From contig JAVHKY010000003.1 of the NCBI GenBank assembly GCA_035079385.1, positions 10,829,501 to 10,893,500 on the forward strand: a stretch of 64,000 nt of DNA, written 5' to 3'. The position numbers and the translations under genes are program-made. The DNA is from Aspidiotus rigidus. Its lineage: Eukaryota; Arthropoda; Insecta; Hemiptera; Diaspididae. Positions 21,745-33,257 of the stretch are shown here, piece by piece. The notes below the pieces were generated by a model that saw nothing but the letters and a program-made list of their open reading frames with translations, did not search any database and was not told the origin of the DNA. Each line of letters opens with the position of its first letter. Position 1 is the stretch's first letter.

Positions 21745-24700
21745 TTACATGTAGCGCATGACAAAACTCTTCATGGAAAATTTCAGAGGCAAGGAAGTTT
21801 TCTACAATTATCTCAACTTGAAAAAATATTTATTGCTTGAGATGGAAAATTTTTTTTTGTTGATTCTCAGCTTCTCTAAAGAGTAAAACCAAAAACTATA
21901 ATGTCGGGTTGCGACCGAATTTTCGATAAAAACCACTAAATTTTCATTCGAGTACCTAAATTCAGGATTCAAACGAAAGAGAGAAATTTCGTCATTTTTT
22001 TCCGAGTCCGTTCAGAGATTAGACGAATGAAACTGAAATTGACGAAATACGAGCCTTCTTCTTTAGAGGACGAGAAAATAGCTTTTCAATATAAACCAAA
22101 AAATATTATATATATTTTACTTAGTTAAAAAATTGAAAATTAGAACGACGCAGAAAACGATGAAATGTAATTTCCAATCAGTGTAGGATTTGTGTAGATG
22201 GAAACATTAAGAGAAAAAAAAAAAAAGGAATCTTATCGATTTGTTGTATAAAAATTCTTTATATACCAGAGCGACAACGCTATATTAACGTCATCGAATA
22301 CTTTCAGGAACTCATAATCATTTTCTCGATACAATAGAATTCGACACTCTTTATTCTAAAATGTTCGCCAGTTGTACATATATAGAGTGCATAAAAACTG
22401 GCGCCAGTTTCTCGGGTATAAACTAAAACACGTGACACGAGATATAAAATTTCAAATTTACACACTCTTAGAGTTTGGAACTTTTAATAACAAACCTCTT
22501 TATGATCTTGTACATGTTCTGCTTCGAACCAAAACATAGTTTTAAAAAGCAGAAAGATTTAGATTTAGAATTTTGTAAACCTCAATGGAAACTGTAGATG
22601 AGCAGTAATCGAACTTATATCGATTCTTTATACGAGGTAAAGGTTACCACACCTCTGACTTCGGAAAGATAAAATGATCTTAGTAAATAAAGAATAGTAC
22701 GTAAAATGATGAATGGCGCCTTACGACAAATAATCAGAAAGTTGATGCTGGTTGTGTACCTACTTCGCTGAAGAATGCACGCGCAGCTACTCTTATGAGA
22801 GAAAGTGAACGATTTCCTTTCCTCTTTATCTCTCTTTCTCTTTTCCAATCTGTAACTTGTTGAAGACGAGCTAAATTTTGCTGCGGTTTAAATTGTAAGT
22901 TCACGTAAAAATAACCGCGCATTAAATAGCTGAAAGTCAGTTCCCACGAGACCGAAAGTTAATTATCGTGACTATTGAGTGTGACAACTACAGTACCTAC
23001 CATCCATTTACTGACTCGATTTTACAAGATGTCACCTCGACCAGACAAAATTAATTACGAAAGCCTCATAAAATCCATTCTTTAGCGATGAATCATTTTC
23101 TTATTATAAGAAATCCTTAATGATTTTGTTCGAAATAGAGCAAATTTTTTACGATGGATTGAAAGAAGTTTTAGCCTCTTCTAGAATGCATCAAAAAGAG
23201 TATAAACAAGAAGAATTATACAAGGTCGATAATTACTTGCAAAATAGAACAACCTGATGGGAACGATAATTGAAAACGGGCGGGATGTAAGGAAGCGTTA
23301 CTTATCTCCACGATAACTTAGTTGATTGAAAGATGAAAAGATACACCTATAATATAGAAACAAACTGACAATAATTCATTAGGTAGTGTTTTGGAATAGA
23401 TCTGATCTGTCACCTGAAACGTATATTATACCGGTGATAATTCATGAGAGAAGGTGTATGAGAAAACTTAGTAGCAATCTTTTTTTATGGTAGTTCCTTT
23501 CTATATGATTTCGATGAAAAGATCTCTGAAAATTAGATACAAGCCTATTTTTTTATTTTTTATTTTTTTCAAAATTTAACATCGTTGCTCTATAATCTTT
23601 TAATAGCAATATTTCGAATAGATTCCAAGAATTCCTGATTCTGGGTATAAAACGTGTATGATTAAATATCATTTAAATTGTAAATACAATTTCCCAAATC
23701 AAATTCTTTCTAATCTTTAAACTTCCATTAGGGAAAAAGAAATTGCTCGAGATGAAAATAATCACCGTTCGTCAATAGAAAATTAAATGAGTAAAATCTT
23801 GCGAGAGGAAAATTTTAAATTTTAAAATCCACACATACTTTTTCTTCTACCCGCAACCTTCATGATTGTTGCAGAAAACTTAAAACGAAAAATAAAATTT
23901 ATGGAAAGCAAAGATTTACGAACCCAATTTAGAAAGAACAGCCAAGAAAGAGATGCCAATCATCATTAATTTTCCCATAGTTCTAGGTTGACAGTCCATT
24001 GATAAAAATTCATCAACTGCCCTCACGCTTAGTCAAATCAATGGCTTAATTCGAGTCTTTCAGGCCTCAATAGGTGCAGATTAAATTGTCATTTATCAAA
24101 AGCTGACTAAAGTCATCTTACATAATTCATCAACTGGTCTTTAGCATCCACTTAAGGTTAGACTTGAGCCATCGATGGTTTTATATTCGCTTTTGTACTG
24201 ATATAAACAACAATATATTGGTCTTTCTACTCTACCGGGAAGACCCTTCGAGATGGCAGCACATGGAGCTTATCGACTTATTTTTAATGAAAATATTGAA
24301 CCGAATTTTTCATGACTTTTTTCTGACTCATTTTTGATTTTTTCACAATCTTTCAACCCGGTCAGAAGATCGTCTCAGTTGCTAGTCGCTGAAACTACAA
24401 TGGCTTTGACACAATTTCTCTGACTTTCATCAATTTTCTCAAGATTCTTCAGTGATTTTGTCCTGATTTTTCCCCGAGAATTGGCAACCTTAGGAAGCAC
24501 GTAACAACCCGAGCTTCCAACCAGGGATAGAGAAACATATGAATACAACTTAAGGACTGGTGATGTCTTCTGATCGTGACAGAGAAGAAAATCTTGCAGT
24601 GAGAAAGAAAAATGCAACATCCTACCTACTATGATAGCGTGGAAAGAATGAATGAGGATTTAGTGGAAAACTTTGAGCAGGAACGGTCTCATGGCTCAAG

Positions 24701-24789
24701 AATTTGTAAAGCTACTAGAGGTAGGTAGTCTTGAACCGCTGGTCGTACCATGAAAGCAAGGAAATAAACGGAAATCATAGATGGAGCGT
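21745..24789. other. Unassigned AT-rich sequence
   Basis: No gene, RNA or repeat family recognised. Open frames at 22615-22848, 22734-22922 and 24375-24620 (all minus) lack motifs. Weak similarity to phrases elsewhere is not strong enough to call. Confidence 0.4.
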
Positions 24790-25631
24790 AAACGGCTTGT
24801 CTGAAATAAGATAAAGGGATACAATCGAGAGGAGAGGATGTTCGCTCCAGTATAGAGAAACAGGTAGAGACGGGTCGGTGCTGAGTTTCATGATTAAACG
24901 TGATGGGGTAGACAATGATTCTACTCGTATGATATGCCCAATCCGCTCTCTCTAGGAGTTCACAGTTGTACCTTAAGGGTAGGGAGGGGTCACGGGAGAA
25001 TTTGTTTAGTCGAAATTTTCAACTCGCTGGTGACGTCACAAAATTTGTTTCGCCTTGGGACTTGGATCATTTCAGGGCTTGTGGACTTGTTTCTTCATTA
25101 GGAAATCATTACAGTATCATAATATATATCATCCTTAGACAGCGAAGACTTCCTGAAATTGTCCTCCGACATTAAGTTTCCTTCACCACCAACCCTAAGA
25201 GCTTACTGATATCGCTACTTCACTCCGTGTGTTAGTCACTATTTTTGGAACGTTGTCCTGCTCTTCTCCCCCAATAAATACTGCCCATCTCCGGCAGAAA
25301 ACATACCGAAAAATAATTATTCAAGTCCAACGCCGCTCTGATATAATACGCAATAGATGGTCGAGAGATCAGTCAAGAGGCTCCTGTCAAAAGGCATACC
25401 AGTCACTCACTGCGAATACCTCCTTCCAATTGAACCTGATGATGAAGGTGGCTTTGAGCTAAAAGGGCGGCCGAAGTAGTCAAAGTCTTCAAAGACGCCA
25501 CCACTGAAGAATGGGACACAGGGCTTGGGAAAGTATAACGCAACAGAAACTCCCATCAATCCGGTGGGGGACGAAGGTGTCAAATAATCATCAAAATCGC
25601 CTCTTGTAAACTCTGTCTACATCGTTTTAGA
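24790..25631. other. Unassigned segment, second copy
   Basis: Partner of 4904-5754, lacking the 10-bp ATCCAAATGA. No gene recognised. The open frame at 25229-25462 is the counterpart of 5353-5586. Confidence 0.5.
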
Positions 25632-25778
25632 GTGTAGGCAAATAAGAAAAAAAAAACATTTTGTTCTCCGCTGAAAATGGTTCAGGATATGGTCCTGAAC
25701 AACATATTAAAAATCCCGCGTTTTCCCCCCGGAGCTTCTTTTTTATGGAAGTTCGACCCCCCCCCCCCCAAAAAAAAA

Positions 25779-25833
<55 letters not shown>

Positions 25834-26120
25834 GTTTTTCGCCTATATCGCATGAAATTAGGATTTTATTTAAAAATGTTTCAAACAAAAGTTATTCCTC
25901 GTTAAATTTCCTACCAAATAACGTATTCAACATTCAGCCTATACCAATTAGTGCCTTTGCAAAGGCCGTTCAAAAGAGTCCTAAAATCAGTTTTTCCATA
26001 CATCTCACAAAATTGAAATTTTAGTAAAAAATGTTTCAAACAAAAGTTGTTCCTTGTTAAATTTTCTATGAAATGAGCTATTCAGCCTTCAAAAGGTTAT
26101 TTTTCTAAAGGGGTTTGAAC
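25632..26120 (+). repeat. Repeat R2, second direct copy
   Basis: Matches 5755-6235. The microsatellite here is C-run, A-run, then about 17 TAA units; the TAAA units of the first copy are absent. An inverted R2 copy lies at 30627-30137, so R2 copies face each other across the PLE pair. Confidence 0.65.
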
Positions 26121-26196
26121 CTTTCAAGATTTAGTCTGTTGCTTATATCTTGTCTAATTGAAATTTTTTTGAAAAATGTTTAAAAAAGGACGGCTT

Positions 26197-26404
26197 CCTT
26201 AACGAAGTTGAGCGAGGAACGCAGGGAACCTGTTTTATGAGACAAATGGGATTTGGTATCGAAAATTCGAGGAAGCCCACACCTAGATAAAGCTAGTATA
26301 AAGAAGGCGTAGACCTAATATAGTGTGAGAGTCTAAATTTTTCTGGAATCTCGAGCTATATATGATAGCTCGAGAGTCTAAATTTTTCAGAGGTCCCACT
26401 CCTA
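26197..26404 (-). mobile_element. Reversed 3' piece of the CAGGGAACC element, second copy
   Basis: Partner of 6308-6515, including the head-to-head palindrome CTCGAGCTAT / ATAGCTCGAG at about 26352-26376. Confidence 0.7.
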
Positions 26405-26405
26405 T

Positions 26406-27529
26406 CAAACGACGACATACTCAAAGGAGTAAAACAGACGGAGTAATTTAATTAAAGCCACAGAAATACAAAATACACCGGAGCGCTTTCGATTAAAGAA
26501 CCATTGTCAACGGGTGACATGAAAGCAACTGAACCAACACCGGCCGGCAACAAACACTGCCGAGGAAATCATGACTGAACTAGCGAGTCATCACAATGTG
26601 AATCATACTCATAAACTAGTTCAATCAACCCCTCACCAGGTATGTACCTGTTGAGCACATTTAGGTTGTCGTTATTCAGATGGCGAATAATTTCAATATG
26701 TTCTAACGCGGTACGCTTGAAAACCGAGGACTCTATGGAGGAGGGACTCGGATCCCTCTTTGAAACTATGGCCAGTGGTGATAAGATGGTCCGCAAATGC
26801 CGAATCACCCAATTTCTTCTTTTCCCACGCCTTTCTATGCTCATCCATTCTAATTTTGAGCTGACGTCCAGTCTCACCTATGTAGATTCCATTACAGTCA
26901 TTACACTCCATTTTGTAAATCCCACTTCTTTCGACCAGTGGGATGGGGTCCTTCAGCTTAACGAACAGACTTTTTACAGTGTTAAGATTGTAATACACTG
27001 GGCGAAACCCAAATGGGCGGAGGACACGACCTAACTGGGAAGAGAATTTTCCTAAAAAGGGGAGCCTGATCCAACGTTTTCTACTGTTAGACGCCGGATT
27101 GCGCGGGAGGGAGGTGGTGGAATCAAGGCTTTTCCGAGTCAATTTTCTATGGACCATCAAGTCAATATCTAAGCTGACCTCATTCACTCTGGCCAAGTGC
27201 TTTATAGTCAAAAGCTCCTGTTGAGAAGCGAGGTGACCCAATGGAATACTAGTCAACCGGTGGATATAACTATTAAAACCGGCAATTTTGTGGGCAACAG
27301 GACAGTAATATCGGTCGAAGTATCTTTTCTATATATGGCGAATTCATGGGCACCTTCTCTATTAGAGATAGTGAGGTCCAAAAAATTTATAGATAAATCG
27401 CCTACTTCCAACGTGAATTTGATGAACGGATACAAACTGTTAAGATACCTAAGAAACTCCAAAAGGAAATCTCGGTGACCGGTCCACATGCACAAGACAT
27501 CATAAACATACCTGTGTCAATAATGCATA
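26406..27529 (-). pseudogene. Penelope-like element A2, minus fragment, second copy
   Basis: Partner of 6517-7640, with RT motif C, thumb, linker and GIY-YIG endonuclease (frame 27256-26693, then 26877-26569). It shares the YVYD change at motif C and the 19-nt frameshift deletion. In addition the Trp codon of YWHR is now a stop (TTGACA on the minus strand, plus 27510 region). A hammerhead-like core lies at 26511-26483. Confidence 0.88.
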
Positions 27530-27539
27530 TGACTCAAAC

Positions 27540-28990
27540 GGATTCGTTTAATTGAGAACGCTTCTCCGGCGTATTTACAATTCCTTTTTCTGAAATTTTG
27601 GAAGCAACGCGCTTCGTTTTCCTCTCATATTTGGTTTCTTCGTCTGTGATTAGTGTTGCATTTGAAGCCTAAGTTCGTTAAATTCCGGTTTTATTCCGAT
27701 TGTAAGGTTACGACTGAGAAAAAGGAAAATTATATGAGGGAGAAGTGGATAAGAACAGAGTTGCGAAGATGGTATGGTAAATTTAATATTACGACTAGAT
27801 TAAACCTTATGGTCCATTCGAGACTCTCCGGTATGCTCCTCCCCCGTGAGTTTGATTACTTTATGCGAGACGTCAATGTAAAGTGTTGGAAGTTTGAGGT
27901 GAATTTGAAGGAGAAGAAAAATAAGAAGTTGTCCTCCCTAATGAAGGTTAATGATGAGGTGGTTAAGGAAGGGGCGAGTGACGGTTTTGTCGTTCATAAA
28001 TTCCATCCCCCCCCCCCATAAATAATAGTCAGGTAGTGTTTAATAGTGACTAAACTGCCCTCCTTGAGAAAGGTTTAAAATTCCATTTACCTCCCCTGAA
28101 GATGGATGAAACCTTGGCGAATGTTGTTGCGGGTCTTGCGGTCAAAATTGGTCCTGGTTTTAATACCCGGAAAGTTTGTGCCGAATTAGTCCGTAATAAC
28201 CCCCTCCCTCGCATGAGTAATAAATTGGGAGGAGTGAGGAAGATGAAAGAGCGAGATTTAATCGTCACTAAGGCTGACAAGGGCAATGCTGTTGTGGTGT
28301 TGGAGAAGTCGGCCTATTTTCTAAAGTCCGTGAAGTCCTCCACCAGCGTGGAGCTAAAGAGAGTGAGGAATTCAGTTTTCCTGAGCACGTTAAAGAAGTT
28401 AGGAGTGTCATCAACAGGAGTGAGGCTATTGTCAAAACTCCTGCTTTGAAAAAAGCCCTCCTTGTTCCTAACCCCACACCCCCCTCCTCTACGGGCTGCC
28501 CAAAGTGCGTAAGAACAATACCCCGATTGGACCCGTTGTTTCTTTCGTCTTCTCCCCCACCTACCTCCTTGCCAAATTCCTGGATCGTTGGTTCAAAAAT
28601 CGCATTGATTTTGAATCTCCTCATTCGGTCTTGAATTCGGCCTCTTTTAACTGACGTTCTCAAGGGGGTAAGTCTTCCCCCGGGAACGACCATCTGGTCG
28701 TTTGATGTTGTTGGTTTGTTCCCGAATATCCCTAGGGCTGCTACTATCCAGCGTATCAAAGCCAATATTCCTAACAATGAGCTTCATGAATTTTTCGATC
28801 TTCTGAATATTTGCTGGTCCCCCAACTACTGTAAATTTGAAGGAAAATTTTTCGAGTTTCCTGATGATGTAGGGATCCCTATTGGATCACCTTTAAGCTC
28901 TCTCATCTCCGAAATTTTCATGTCTAAGTTTGAACTTGACCTCTTTTCCTCGAACCAGGTGTTACTTAATCATAATTCACTATTGGCACA
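27540..28990 (+). pseudogene. Penelope-like element A1, copy 3: broken N-terminal and RT part
   Basis: Near-identical to 7651-9100. Frame pieces cover the N-terminal domain (27653-28021), the TKADKGNAVVVLEKS block, motif A (FDVVGLFPNIP) and motif B (GIPIGSPLSSLISEIFM). It carries the same 15-nt deletion after motif A and the same extra A before motif C as copy 2, so these lesions predate the duplication. Confidence 0.85.
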
Positions 28991-29943
28991 GGTACATTGA
29001 TTACAATCTATGTACCTGGATTGGTCCCCCAGATCTCCTTGGTGAGTTTCTGAGGTATCTCAATTCCTGGTACCCTTCCATCAAATTTACGTTGGATATA
29101 GGGGTATTTTCCATCAACTTTTTGGATTTATCGATCTCTACAATATACGGTATCCATAAGTTTGGAATTTACAGGAAAGATACTACGACCGATATTTTAG
29201 TCCACAGTGGTTCGTTCGGTCCTGTTGCTCATAAGATGGCTGCTTTTCACAGCTTAGTTCATAGACTGACTCGTATTCCTTTGAGTCAGTCTGCCTTCAA
29301 GAAAGAGTTACTCACAATAAAACATCTGGCCAGAGTGAATGGGCTCAATGTCGATGTTGACGTGATGGTTCGGAGAAAAGTTACGAGGAGCCTTCTTGAT
29401 CCCACCACCTCCCCCGAGACACGATCCGTGATCGCCGTTTGCGTTGGATCAGTCTCCCTTTCTTGGGGAAGTTCTCCCTCCAATGGGGTCGGGCCCTCCA
29501 CCCGTTTGGCTTCAGACCCACGTTTTACAACCCTACCACTGTTAAGGGGTTGTTTGTGAGGCTGGAGGACCCCATACCCGTTGATGAGAGGAGTGGGGTT
29601 TATAAGTTGGAGTGTAGGGATTGTGGAGGCTTTTATATTGGTGAGACGAGCCGCCAAATGAAGGTTAGAGTAGCTGAGCACCTGAAGTCTTGGAAGAAGG
29701 GACACTTAGGGGAGTCAGCTTTTGCTGATCATTTGATAAACAGTGGCCACAGCTTCCACGAGGGATCTGAAGCTCCTCCATAAGGAGAATTCCTATCGTA
29801 AGCGCATCGCCCTCGAGCATATAGAGATAATGCGTCATCTCAACACCGACGGTATCACTGTACTCAACTCGTATATTCCGGAAGGTGGCCTGATCGAACT
29901 GGTTTATGATTCACACCGCGACTTCTCGTTTGGACAATCTTAA
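28991..29943 (+). pseudogene. Penelope-like element A1, copy 3: mutated RT C-terminus + GIY-YIG
   Basis: Motif C is YWHRYIDYNL, so the second catalytic aspartate is gone. The thumb, SINFLDLSIS and linker follow. Codons around 29230-29460 (HSLVHRLTRIP, GLNVDVDVMVRRKVTRSLLDP) agree with copy 1 (4690-4860) instead of copy 2. A 3-nt loss beside CTCCCC and later shifts split the frame at about 29440 and 29750. The endonuclease part reads GVYKLECRDCGGFYIGETSR and ends SHRDFSFGQS at 29943. Confidence 0.85.
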
Positions 29944-30127
29944 TACCTTGCTCTTCTTTTCTGTTCGTCAGTTGCTTTCATTTCAGGCTTGAAGATGGTT
30001 TATTAACCGAAAGCGCTGGTCGTGTATATTTTTTCTGCGGTTTGGTTTGTTTACTCTCCCTTCGGAGTATTCGTCCTTTCGCGTTTATTATGGTTAGCCG
30101 TAACCTGGAGGAACGGATTCGTTTAAT
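29911..30127 (+). repeat. PLE-A pLTR running into the start of a further ORF
   Basis: Homologous to 2767-2944. It contains the hammerhead-like core at 29986-30014 and, unlike copy 2, continues into the next ORF start (frame MVSRNLEERIRLIE, ATG near 30089) before breaking off at about 30127. This is the remnant of a tandem PLE-PLE arrangement. Confidence 0.7.
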
Positions 30128-30136
30128 TGAATACGT

Positions 30137-30627
30137 TATCTGGTAGGAAATTTAACGAGGAACAACTTTTATTTCAAACCCCTTTAAAAAAATGACCTAT
30201 CGAAGCCTGAATAGCTCATTTCATAGCAAATTCAACGAGGAACAACTTTTGTTTGAAACATTTTTTAATAAAATTTCAATTTTGTGAGATATAATGGAAA
30301 AACTGATGTTAGTACTCTTTTGAACGGCCTTTGTAAAGGCACTAATTGGTATAGGCTGAAAATTGAATACGTTATTTGATGGGAAATTTAACGAGGAACA
30401 ACTTTTGTTTGAAACATTTTCAAATAAAATTTCAATTTCGCGCGATATAAACGAAAAACTAATTTTTGGGGGTTCGAACCCCCATAAAAAAAAAGAAGCT
30501 ACGGGGGAAAACGCGGGATTTTTAGTATGTTGTTCAGGACCACATCCTGAACCATTTTCAGCAAAGAAACGTTTGCTCCAGCAACATTTGTTTTTTTCCA
30601 ATATCGCTCCAATTTGCTTACACTATT
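30137..30627 (-). repeat. Repeat R2, inverted copy
   Basis: Reverse complement of the R2 segments at 5755-6235 and 25632-26120, though more diverged. The C-run/A-run microsatellite is here a short GGGGG and A-run near 30467-30492. It begins right after the broken tandem PLE. Confidence 0.7.
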
Positions 30628-33140
30628 TGGTATAGTCTCGTTTTCGTATCGATACCACATTATTGTGTTCGAAAAATTGAGGAAAAAAAAAATATCTATA
30701 CGATAAACGGGTGAACGGGTGGAAAAGATATATGCTCTCGTGAAAAGTCTCGCGCGAGGAATTTTACGGACCATCATTAAGGTGCATTTACGAGTACTGT
30801 ACGAGCCATCGACGATAGGAAAAAAACTCAAGCAAGAATTGCAATTCACACCATCATTTCATCACGAGAAAATCTAATAATTCCTTTTTTACATTCTCTT
30901 GAATGTAGTAAAACGGTTACACGAAACAAGTCGAATATTGAATAACAACGCATTCGGAAGCTTTCGTTCCGGAAATTTTCCAAATGATTACAATTGCGCC
31001 GATGTTTTAAGGTAACTATTTCAAGGTTCAATGTCTCTAGTAGTGAGCGTAAACACTATTCGGAGAGAGAATATATATATATATATAAGAACGGCTCATT
31101 AAGAACTATCGAGAATACTACAGATACCATTGTGTGTATAACGATATACAGAATGTTGATCGAAGAAACTATTCGAAAAATTCAGCCGAACGACCTTCGC
31201 GCTGCTGGCAAAATTAAACAATTTTCAGACTTTTTGGAGAATAAAATTTGCGAACCGTAAAATTATCGCGTAAAAATTTCGTCCTTTAAAGCCTTGAAAT
31301 GAGTACAGCATTTTGGAATGTATACACAATCGTACATGTTTTCTAGTTCACGAATAAATAACCTTGGTGAAAACGTTTTCTCAAGACAATAATAATATTT
31401 GTACAGCAGAGTATCGAACATTCAGACACAGAGGGAAGGAGAGAAAATAAAACAAAACTGTCGGGCGACTCGCAATATTGTGACGCGAAATACATTATTT
31501 GCGATTTTCTAAAGCTAAAATTCAACCATATTTCTGAATCACAACATTAGCGGCGCGGATCAAATTCTTACAACGCCGTACATAAGATTCTATTATTTAC
31601 ATGCGAGCCTCCGGCTGGATATGAGAAATTTTTCCTGGCATGTTAAACCAGCTACCTAGCGGGTCAGGTTTTCAACGCGCGCACGTGCGATATGCATCAG
31701 CCAAACAAGTTTAGCTAACCATCTATATACAAATAGGAAAACTACTCAAGACGTTCCTCTCTTATTGAGCGCGATTCATTCGAAATAACTACCTACAATT
31801 AATTCCCGAAACTTACTATAACAAGGAAGAACTAAAATTGCTATTTAGAGACAAAAAGAAAAAAATGAAAGAGTAGAAATTATAGAATAAAATTTCATCT
31901 ATTTACAAATAACTAAATCCTAATGTATACAAGTCCTCCGGGAATTTTCTTTCGTACTGTACAACCGTGACATTCCATGGTTTCTACGGTTCGATAGACA
32001 TTCCAGCATAACTATCCATTCAGACGTGACCAAATACGATTCGTGAGTCTGTGCGAGATGTTTATGGGTCTACGGACAGGAATCAGTGAATCTTTGAAGT
32101 GCGTTATTTGTAGGTTACTGGGTTTGAAATCAAATTTTCGATACTTCCGCGTACGTCACAATGACGTGCGATACGATATTAGGAGACTGTTACTGTTTTG
32201 ATATCGCTGGTGTGTTCGTGAACTTCTCGCTAATTACCTCTACCCTCGATCATGTCATCAATACTGATACAAGTCAACATCAGTTAACACCTGAAAAAGC
32301 GCCTCTTCAAAATAGTGAAATCTAATTCTACACAAACGTCATTTAGTTTTCCTAGTCCATCTATATTAATTTTCTCGACTTCGAAAACTTTTGGGATAAC
32401 TGAGCATTTGGCGAGGACCAATGACAAGCAAGATCGTTCGAAGTCTTGGTCGAAATTGTGTCGATATATTGTTGTAATTGACCTCACTTCAACGTCGCCA
32501 TCGGGTCGTCAATTCTTAGTCGGGGCTTTATCCGAGACTATAAAATTTCTTTCCACTTATCCTTTCTTAAAATTAGTCTTTACTGACCCCTCTTCCCTTT
32601 CATGTGGTATACTAGCTTTATACCAGCCTTATATTATACCTATATTGTAAGTTTTTACTAGGTGTCTGAGCTCGTGGCTAGTTCTATATTGCGCTCAAAC
32701 TAGGCCTATGTCAGACCATTAAGGAAGACTGTTGGACAAGTATACTAGGCTATATGATTCAAGAAGTCAGCCCGTTCGTTGGTCACCTTAAAATACAAAA
32801 TACTACGCTGATCTCCGTAAGCTAGTTAGCTTGACATATTAGGCTTTGACCTACTAAAGAGACAAAAATTAAATCATTTCGACTACGTAACGCCTGATCT
32901 TCATTTTTTTTCCCGTAGAAAATTTTTTCCCCATCGACCTGAAATCGACTGCTCTGCGCAGTCAATTTGTAGTTCTCTAAAGAAATGTAAGCGAGTCGAC
33001 CCTAAATCGACGTTGATCTGGAGTCGATGGACAATCACTCTTTGAAGCTTTCTGTGTGTTTGGCAACTTCGCCACTCGCAGACAGAATAAGAATTTTAAT
33101 CAGCAATGTGTCCAACTTCATTTTTTGTCGATATCAAAAT
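30628..33140. other. Unassigned sequence
   Basis: No gene recognised. Short TA repeat near 31070-31087. At about 32600-32870 words such as TATACTAGGC recall the repeat block at 15.7-16.5 kb. Around 32930-33030 the phrases GTCGATCTGG- and GTCGATGGAC-like resemble 54050-54430, probably another decayed repeat. Open frames 30994-31260 and 32315-32650 have no motifs. Confidence 0.35.
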
Positions 33141-33149
33141 CTAAACATT

Positions 33150-33257
33150 AAAAAGATCTCGAGTATACAACTCTACTTTATTTGTTAGCTTAGAAGAGTA
33201 CTTTTGGTTGTTATCCTACCATCAGTTTTATCGCCTTCGAAGAACAAGGCCTCAAAC
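33150..33257 (-). repeat. PLE-B pLTR-like terminus
   Basis: On the minus strand it reads AGGCCTTGTTCTTCGAAGG, CTGATGGTAGGATAACAACC, AAAAGTACTCTTCTAAGCTA, AATAAAGTAGAG and CTCGAGATC. It matches the termini at 2045-2200, 10740-10875, 36080-36250 and 60060-60150. It abuts the TGACGTCA element at 33258. Confidence 0.5.

Larger units (their letters stand above)
24790..30090 (+). repeat. 5.3-kb segmental duplication, copy 2
   Basis: Direct duplicate of 4904-10203. It is entered from unrelated sequence at 24790 (AAACGGCTTGTCTG) and its homology to copy 1 fades at about 30090. The AAT microsatellite at 25783-25832 is about three times as long as its partner. From about 28991 the PLE diverges from copy 1 of the duplication and in places matches the PLE at 2.9-4.9 kb better. 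Confidence 0.9.
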
